Source of the DNA: Zhengitettix transpicula
Taxonomy: Eukaryota; Arthropoda; Insecta; Orthoptera; Tetrigidae
Length of the DNA stretch: 64,000 nucleotides
Assembly: GCA_037074705.1 (NCBI GenBank)
Contig: CM073590.1
Coordinates: 132,699,600-132,763,599 of the forward strand
Direction: 5' to 3'
The notes under the pieces were generated by a model, which was given only the letters and a program-made list of their open reading frames with translations, did not search any database and was not told where the DNA came from. Of the stretch, positions 57,545 through 64,000 are shown in pieces (within the stretch, counting starts at the first letter, position 1; each line of letters begins with the position of its first letter). Both the position numbers and the translations under genes were made by a program.

Positions 57545-58732
57545 TTAAAAGCGTATCACGTTTCGACGCGGTTTGGCGTCGTTTTTTAAAGGCGAAAAAC
57601 GAAAGACTAGAAATTGAACACAGAACTAAAATCAAAGATAAATATATACGGACCAAATAAATTAAAATAAATCATCATATAACTTATTAATATTTTATGA
57701 GTCCTACATAATATTAACAGTTTTAGGTTGATTCAGAATTTAATAAACTAATGTTTTATAATAACATGGTTCGTTAGTATTTTTTGTAATATCCCTTATA
57801 ATTGAATTTCAGAAATGTTTCCAATGGCTATAATCCACAATTACAATTTAATTTTGAGTGTGAACAAAATTATTCTATCAGTTTCCAAGAGGAATATGTT
57901 TCGCGTATCCATCATAAGTTAATGTTTAATTGGTACCATAAACCAACCTATTCAGATTTTTTATCTGACCATTCTGTTACATAGAAGCATGTTATTCTTT
58001 ACAATTTGGTTTAAAAAATTCTATTATTACTTAATCCTGTCAATCATTTTGAAACCTTTAACAATTCAACCTCTATTTCTAAGGACATAAACATTAGATT
58101 AATTAAAATTAATTTGGAACTCAATCAGAACAATATTATAAGGCGGAATGCATACATTGAAATTATTGTTTTACCTTTCTGTGGTAAGTTATCGTTTCAC
58201 CTAATACAATTATTTACAAAACTACAATTTTCTGTAATTTTAAGTGTAAATCTTGTTTTTCTGGTTTCAACAAAGGACACAAGATCTTTTAAATAAGTTT
58301 CCCACTACTAGTTTTTAAAATTAATTGTTCAAACTGTGACTTTTGTTATATCAGCGAAAGAAAAAGAATTTTAAATATTAGAATTCTAGAGCTTAATTTC
58401 GATTTCAATCAGTGTACATGAAAACGGAGTCTTTTGACTAAACATTGTATCAAATTTAATCACTGTTTTAATTTTTACAGTATCTCTATTTTAGAGACAG
58501 AACAACATTATTGTTAAAGATTAATTTATTAAATTGTATATATTAAAAGTCAACCTAATACTGTTAATATTAAGCACGACACAGAAAATATTAATAAGTT
58601 ATATGATGCTTTATTTTAATTTATTTGGTCCTTATATATTTAAGTTAGATTTTTGTTCTTTGATTCCAGTCCTAAGTTTGTGCCGTTAGAAGAAGACGGC
58701 AATCCGCATCGAAATGTCTGGCACTTTTAAAT
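57545..58732 (+). mobile_element. Penelope-like element remnant with inverted ends
   Basis: The frame at 57802-57984 contains NPQLQFNFECEQNYSISF and LMFNWYHKPTYSD, which match the reverse transcriptase tail of Penelope-like elements ('hp.ikFt.E.E.n.slpFLDvlv.r....l...vYrKpThtd'). Later frames give IIVLPFCGKLSFHLIQLFTK (about 58150-58220) and, near 58320-58490, KINCSNCDFCYI-like and SLLTKHCIKFNHCFNF-like blocks of the linker and GIY-YIG domain. Stops and frameshifts are frequent. The ends at 57549-57587 (GTTTCGACGCGGTTTGGCGT) and 58690-58730 are inverted copies of one another. Confidence 0.75.
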
Positions 58733-58947
58733 TCAAATTTTATTTGTTTTTGATTCTCTGTTTTATGTTTGTCTGTATGAAGGTCGTTTACAGTATTATT
58801 ATTTATAACCGACGTTAATTTATATGTTACATTTAAGTGATACGTTGATCCTGTTACGGGATAAAATTTTAATTTTATCGAGATAAAAAACGCAGAATCC
58901 TTAAAAAAAAAGAATTCAGTCTGATTTTGCAAGTTGTAATGTTTTAC

Positions 58948-59199
58948 CCCTGACTGTGACCGTGGTGGTCGTTCGTTCTTCGCCCGCGGCGTTCCTGGCA
59001 ACGCACGTGTAGACGCCGCCGTCGTTTGGCGTCGGCTCGCGAACGATGAGACGGCAGACGCCGTCCGATAGCTCGCTCATGGAGAAGCGTCCTCCAGCGA
59101 ACAGAGGCCTGGCGTCGTGGAGCCAAGACACAGACGGCGCGGGGTGGCCTCGAACTCGGCATTCCAGGACCAGCTGGTCGTCAGCTGAGCGGTACGAGT
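58948..59199 (-). CDS. Ig-domain protein, exon A (I-set Ig)
   Basis: This is the first recognisable exon of the minus-strand host gene. A TTTCAG acceptor precedes it and a G|GTAAAA donor follows, both in phase 1. The 84 codons form an I-set immunoglobulin domain without its first strand. The B-strand cysteine is in LVLECRV, the core tryptophan in VSWLHDARP and the F-strand cysteine in the canonical DGGVYTCVARN. The missing A strand must come from an exon upstream of this window region. The exon is much more GC-rich than the surrounding DNA. It splices in frame to the exon at 54500-54616. I-set domains usually mediate protein-protein contacts. The exon alone cannot tell a muscle giant protein from a cell-adhesion molecule, but the next two domains favour an intracellular muscle protein. 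Confidence 0.85.
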
Positions 59200-59267
59200 C
59201 TGAAACATTTATCACAGATGAAATGGTAACCATTTGTTCATCCATCGTCTGTTTTTATTGAAGAGAT

Positions 59268-59445
59268 CAACTTAGTAAATGCACGACATAAGGAGCTTTG
59301 TCGTTGCGTTTTCGTCGCTTTTGAGTTTTGTCAACTGACGAGTGCAGTTGTGACGCTCTAGGTTCTTCTTCGCATCTGGGGAAAGGGAGAAAGATCCCAG
59401 AAACGTTGTGTGATTTTTTTTTGTCTGAATTATTAATTACTAGCT
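59268..59445. repeat. Family D repeat copy, opposite orientation
   Basis: Reads as the reverse complement of 30590-30770. It includes CAACTGACGAGTGCAGTTGT, TCTTCTTCGC, GATCCCAGAAACGTTGTGTG and TTTGTCTGAATT. It lies just upstream of Ig exon A, in the neighbouring intron. Confidence 0.65.
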
Positions 59446-59448
59446 GGG

Positions 59449-59575
59449 TTCTCGGCGTTGCCCGGGATGTCGTATATCCATAACCCCCAATTTGACTCGA
59501 ATCTCGGTTGTTTTTGCGTTGCCCCTCTACTCCCATCCCTAAGGGTGCTCCCCTACCATGCTGAAAGGTGTTGAA
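59449..59575. repeat. Family E repeat, single inverted copy
   Basis: GCGTTGCCCGGGATG, ATCCATAACCCCCAATTTGA, CTCGGTTGT and CCATCCCTAAGGGTGC match the reverse complement of 38330-38460 and 38760-38880. Confidence 0.65.
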
Positions 59576-59746
59576 ATTTTACAAACAACATCGGTAGAAA
59601 TAATATCAACGTCATTGACCACCGACAAATATTTATTCCAGGCAAATAATAAATTATTATAATAAAGTTTATAAAACAAACAATGTTCTTTAAAAAAATG
59701 TACAAATATATTTTTGAAACAACGTTAAAGATATTAATATAACTAT

Positions 59747-60709
59747 TGTAATGCCAATTGATTAAGACATTAATTGCGAATTTGAAAATCTAAATTGTTA
59801 GAGAAATCCTTTGTGACGGCGGTCCAGAACATAACAACAATAGAAAAGCCAAGCACTGTTCCTTTGTCGGAAGGCCCGCAAAATGCACTCGCTAAAAGGA
59901 AAAACGAGAGTTCAGTCTGCGGGGAGACGTCGTCGAAGTAATAACTGTTAATTGGAGACGATAGAGCAGCTCGCAGGAAGGCATGGTGAAATACATGTTG
60001 TAGGGAAATATTGAGAATTAGCATTCATCAGAGTTGATTGGTCCCTGAACATTTTTCTCAGGACAGAGTAAACATTCACTAGAGCATAACGACGAAACCT
60101 GCTAAGTAAAAAAGCAGTTTTTGTGCACATAGCCGGCCAGAGTTAGCAGAAGTTTCGGTTTAAGTCCGGAACAATAAAGACTACCCAAACGACAAATCAC
60201 AGAATTTACCTAAGGCGAGCGGTCTACCGAGAGGACGAAGGTGGATCATCCTAGTTCCTGACGACGTATAAAATATTGATTTAGAATCAGTGCAGAATCT
60301 GTGAGTAGAAGCAGTGTAAAACCCCACAATAGTGTTCTCGAAAATTAAAGGTATCCTGGAATGCTGGGCAGACGTGAGTAACAATTTACGAAACAATTAA
60401 TTATGTAAACCTGATTGAAAGATAGCCGTCAGATTTCGTTCTCTTCTTATTGGTTAAAATTGTCAAGCAGAGTCAATCTTTTTAGATTAACTTCGTTCAC
60501 AATTAAATTTTGTTCTAATTTAATTGACAAGTAAATTTCTTTTTCTTTAATTGTAAATTGTTGATAAGATTATAAATATTATTGATTCGTCCATTATCAA
60601 ACCCTGAGATATATTTAAATTTGTAATTGTTTAAATTATTGCCAATAAATATTTTGCTTGTTAAATATAAATTCTTTTCATTTAAAAGCCTACAATTTTG
60701 ATTATTACA
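59747..60709 (+). repeat. Solo LTR (family A), CTAT target duplication
   Basis: Starts TGTAATGCCAATTGATTAAG and ends GATTATTACA, flanked by CTAT at 59743-59746 and 60710-60713. This non-ATAT duplication fixes the duplication length at four bases and the LTR ends at TGT...ACA. Confidence 0.9.
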
Positions 60710-60713
60710 CTAT

Positions 60714-61633
60714 ATTAATCCTTAATTTTCATTCGGCGGAGTTTCCATTGAATTCTCGTCGAACGTGAAAAAGAAAGTCGGCAGTAAAATTCTATATGAT
60801 TATAATCGTAAAAATAGCGTAACTTGAATGGATACCAGCAAACTATTTTATTAAAGGGGATGTAATCTGTTGTTCCTATCAACGAACTCTTTCAGCGAGT
60901 AATATTCTCCATTAGTCAACAAAGATTTACAACTCTTTATAAATAAATTTTGTATAATGAAAGTTTTTATTTGTCCGGAAGATTATTGTATAGATTTATC
61001 CTGAAATAACGAATGCTTCATTCAAAAAACCTTAGACGATGTTTTTCAATTCGGAGTTGAGAGCGATTTCTAGTGCTGTATAAATGATTTGCTCCGTTAA
61101 TGGCATTTAAATTTAAATTTCTGCAGACAAATTATGAAATCTCTAGAATATACGTACAAGGGAGTGTTAATTCCGAAACAAAAGCTTGCAGCTGGCATTA
61201 TAATCCGCACCCGATATGGTTGGTACGGCTCTCTTTCGAAGTTTTGAAACGCGTGATGTGATGAACCCTAGTTTGCTATGTCGTAAGACATGACAGAATA
61301 CAAATATGCATGATATACCAATATAGATGTAGATATATCGCTTTCCCGACCTAACACTTAATGTGAAGCAGATTTTGCTAAGTTTGCACGAAAGTTTATT
61401 TATGTGGTGATTCCAGACAGACTGGCGTAAATTGTGGAACGTCCAAGCTAAGAAAGTATCGTTTGAATTCAACAGCACCGATGTTTTCTCTTTATATTAT
61501 CATTTATGACGCAGAAGACTCGCCATAAAAATGAAACTGAAAATTATAATATACAAATTTACGCAACACATAAAAAAATCGATTAATGGATCATAATACT
61601 TCTCCATCTTTAGAAACAAATAATAATTTAATA
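60714..61633. other. Anonymous sequence
   Basis: Nothing recognised upstream of Ig exon A. Confidence 0.5.
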
Positions 61634-61635
61634 TA

Positions 61636-62944
61636 CCACTCTGATCAAAAAGTAAGGTGAAATTGTCATTTAAAACTCCCGGGTATTAGGAAGGCAGGTA
61701 AATTTTTTTTCCTAGGTTGGTAGGACTGTTTATAATATTTTCCAAGTATCTGTTTTTAAAAGGTTTAATTATCTCCTAGATACACGTGTTTTTGTAAACA
61801 ACCAAAAGTGAATTTTTCGATTTTTGCAATAGGTGATTTTGTTGGGCAAAGAACTTGCATCAAATTTAGTTTGCGGAACGAATATTCTTGTGCGGACAGG
61901 TTGAAAATGTTGCGGATGGCCGTTGGTGATCAAACTATTGCACAAAAAAACGTTTATAAGTTGTACAACGAATTCAAAGAGGGCCGAGAACGCGTTGAAG
62001 ACGAACCGCGCTCTGGACGACCATCAACGTCTACCGACGAGGGCCACGTCCAAAAATTCAAAGATTTGGTGCTTGAGAATCGTCGATGGACAATTGGAGA
62101 TCACGCTGATAGTGTTGGAATTTCATTTGGCTCAGCCCAAACCATTTTGAAGAATGTTTTGTGTCTCAAACGTGTCAAGTCTCGATTGGTGCCAAAATCG
62201 CTCAATTTTTTGGAAAAAAAAGCGTCGCGTTGATGTGTGTGAAACTTTGCTGTCTGACTATCAGGACCACTTGAAATGCATCATTACTGGAGACGATACA
62301 TGGATTTACACATACGACCCTGAAACCACCGACCAACCCAGCGAATATCGTGCAAAAGATGAAGCAAGACCGAAAAGACCACGGCAAAGTCGATCGAAAA
62401 TCATGGTCATGTTGACAGTTTTCTTTGATTATCGTGGTGTGGTTCACTATGAATTCCTTCCGCCGGGCCAAACTGTCATCAAAGAATATTATTTGAGCGT
62501 TGTGCGTCGTTTGAGTGAAGCTATTTGTCTGAAACGGCCGGAATTATGGGCGAACAACACTTGGTTCCATCATCACGATAATGCACCATGTCATACCGCA
62601 TTGGTTCTTCGCGACTTTTTTACCCAAAACGACTCATATCGTTCCGCAACCACCGTATTCGCCTGATTTGGCTCCGTGCGACTTCTGGCTATTCAGCAAA
62701 CTCAAAAGGCCAATGCGGGGATGCCGTTTTGACACGATTGAGGAGATAAAAACCGAATCGAAGAAGGTCTTGAAGGCTATACCGGAAAAAGACTATTCCG
62801 AATGTTTCGAGGACTGGAAAAGCGTTGGAAAAAGTGCGTTTTATCGGATGGGGATTACTTTGAAGGGGATGAAATTGATTTGGAAGAATAAATAAAGAAT
62901 TTATATTTTATAAATAAATTCACCTAACTTTTTGTTCACAGTGG
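61636..62944 (+). mobile_element. mariner element, nearly full length, with TA duplication
   Basis: The ends CCACTCTGATCAAAAAGTAA and, inverted, CCACTGTGAACAAAAAGTTA match over about 27 bp with few differences. Each end is flanked by TA (61634-61635 and 62945-62946), the duplication made by all Tc1/mariner transposases. The 1309-bp length is normal for mariner. The interior carries one transposase broken by two frameshifts (61826-62895). Confidence 0.92.
61826..62895 (+). pseudogene. mariner transposase with two frameshifts
   Basis: The first frame (to 62233) contains RTCIKFSLRNEYSCADRLKM, QKNVYKLYNEFKEGRERVED and RSGRPSTSTDE, then SVGISFGSAQTIL. These are the two helix-turn-helix motifs and the GRPR-like linker. 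An A-run at 62214-62221 shifts the frame. The second frame carries CIITGDDTWIYTYDPET (first Asp) and WFHHHDNAPCHTAL (second Asp). Near 62610 the frame shifts again to QPPYSPDLAPCDFWLFSKLK with the third Asp, and runs to a stop at 62893 after KGMKLIWKNK. The DD34D set is present but split over frames, so the copy is inactive yet young. The last frame extends 33 codons beyond the LKRPM block, as usual. Confidence 0.93.
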
Positions 62945-62946
62945 TA

Positions 62947-64000
62947 TTTATGTCTGATCCCTGCTCCTCCACTCGTACTTCGGTTATAATATGAACGCGA
63001 CAGAATTAAACAATAAACAAAATATATCCGATTGGAAGATGTAACAGAGCTCAATTTTGAAACATTTTCTCTCCTTATATAATAATTCCGACGCTTCCGA
63101 AAAATATAACTTGCAACGCGCGTATTTTTGCGGTAATGAAATTGATAAAATTTGAAACAGGGCAGTGCTAATGGCAGGTATGAACCCTGGCTCCATAATG
63201 TCGCGAGTCCACCGTCCCAGGACGTGCTTTTGACATTAGCATGAAGAATTTGTGCGTGCCGCAAACGAAAAAATGTTCCCAGAGTCATAGAGAAAAATCT
63301 TTAATCAAATGGAAAACTACATCCCAAAACCAATATTTCCAACAATACTATGGCAGTGCCTACAACATAATTCATGGGAAAATATGAAAATGACGCAGAA
63401 GGCAAGGTACGAACTGAGATTGTTGCAGAAAATCTCGCCGAAGTGCCTAGATTTGAACGAAATACGATACCAAATTGAACGGACTGAATTACAGTCCGAA
63501 ATCTGAATTTGAAGCGAAGGCAGGAAAAGTTGGGTCAACGTTCATTTTTGGAGCCTGAAAAGGATTTACGAAGGCATCGAGAGTACGATCTGGCTGAATC
63601 CGCGTCAGCAAATCTAGACATCGCAGAATTCCGTGGAGACTTCACCAGGTCCCATCTCAGTATCTGTTTGAACCAGATTCCAACCGAGATTCAGCGAAGA
63701 TCGCGTTATTCGAAAACGCAGAAAGTAAATAATTTTTCCATCTCTCCCCCCCAAAAAATTGTTTTCCGTTTGAGTTCTATACAGGAAAAAGTACTGAAAT
63801 TTTGTGCAACGGTGTGAAATCATTAGTAGATTTTGACGGTTTTCCATTGCATGGATGGTATTTTTTGCGAAGAGAAATGTGGACGAAATAATAGCAACAT
63901 GAAATATGAGTAACAGAAAATGTGAAACAAGTAATGTATAGTAAAGAGAATTAAGGCAACGTTTCGACCCGTATTGAAACTGGGTAGAAAGATATTCACT
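62947..64000. other. Anonymous sequence with possible Penelope-type end at the edge
   Basis: Frames at 63309-63817 have no homology I know. The last bases, GGCAACGTTTCGACCCGTAT near 63955, recall the GTTTCGACGCGG ends of the Penelope-like copies. Confidence 0.35.

Noticed and set aside
62920..63288. 122-codon minus-strand frame after the mariner element
   Set aside because: Partly overlaps the mariner end and has no recognisable domain.

Overview
The window looks like a stretch of a large, AT-rich arthropod (most likely insect) genome. It has one thinly spread host gene buried in very long introns and a dense mix of transposable elements: mariner, PIF/Harbinger, Penelope-like, Jockey- and R1-like LINEs, BEL/Pao and several LTR families. 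The repeat mix made me think of cockroach or termite DNA, but that is a guess.

Host gene. Five exons on the minus strand, in transcription order 59199-58948, 54616-54500, 49755-49432, 44009-43837 and 26519-26408, join in frame with matching intron phases (1-1-1-0, leaving in phase 1). They encode about three immunoglobulin I-set domains and an arginine-rich linker. Two of the Ig domains lack the B-strand cysteine but keep the F-strand one. This is usual for intracellular giant muscle proteins of the obscurin/Unc-89, titin and stretchin type. The introns are 4.3, 4.7, 5.4 and 17.3 kb. Both ends of the gene lie outside what I can recognise.

Mobile DNA. The most abundant repeat (called S here) is a roughly 540-bp GC-richer element with an A-rich 3' tail, present about 18 times in both orientations. 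Some copies have target-site duplications, so it behaves like a LINE-mobilised retroposon. Solo LTRs of about 0.9-1.3 kb begin TGT, end ACA and are mostly flanked by ATAT, often inside (TA)n tracts. Some carry a tRNA-Lys-type primer-binding site next to the LTR end. There are two PIF/Harbinger elements (27663-29035 with TTA duplications, and a decayed MADF plus transposase pair at 30.8-31.6 kb). Mariner copies lie at 11.2-12.3, 21.07-21.23, 54.8-56.0 and 61.6-62.9 kb. Penelope-like remnants bounded by inverted ends lie at 41.95-43.15 and 57.55-58.73 kb, with short foldback relatives elsewhere. A Jockey-like reverse transcriptase lies at 44.7-46.2 kb, an R1-like C-terminus at 21.4-22.0 kb and a BEL/Pao protease relic at 3.67-4.23 kb.

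Layout. 0-10 kb: degraded LTR, S copies, BEL/Pao and an arthropod repeat gene. 10.2-10.9 kb: a GC-rich island behind a TATA box. 11-24 kb: mariner, S copies, LTRs and R1. 24-34 kb: an S foldback, the small linker exon, two Harbinger elements and one LTR. 34-37 kb: LTRs and scrambled duplications around (TA)n. 38-43 kb: tandem 0.42-kb repeats, S copies and Penelope. 43-60 kb: four Ig exons with LINE, LTR, mariner, S and Penelope copies in the introns. 60-64 kb: a nearly full-length mariner and anonymous sequence. No bacterial features, CRISPR arrays, rRNA or convincing tRNA genes were seen.
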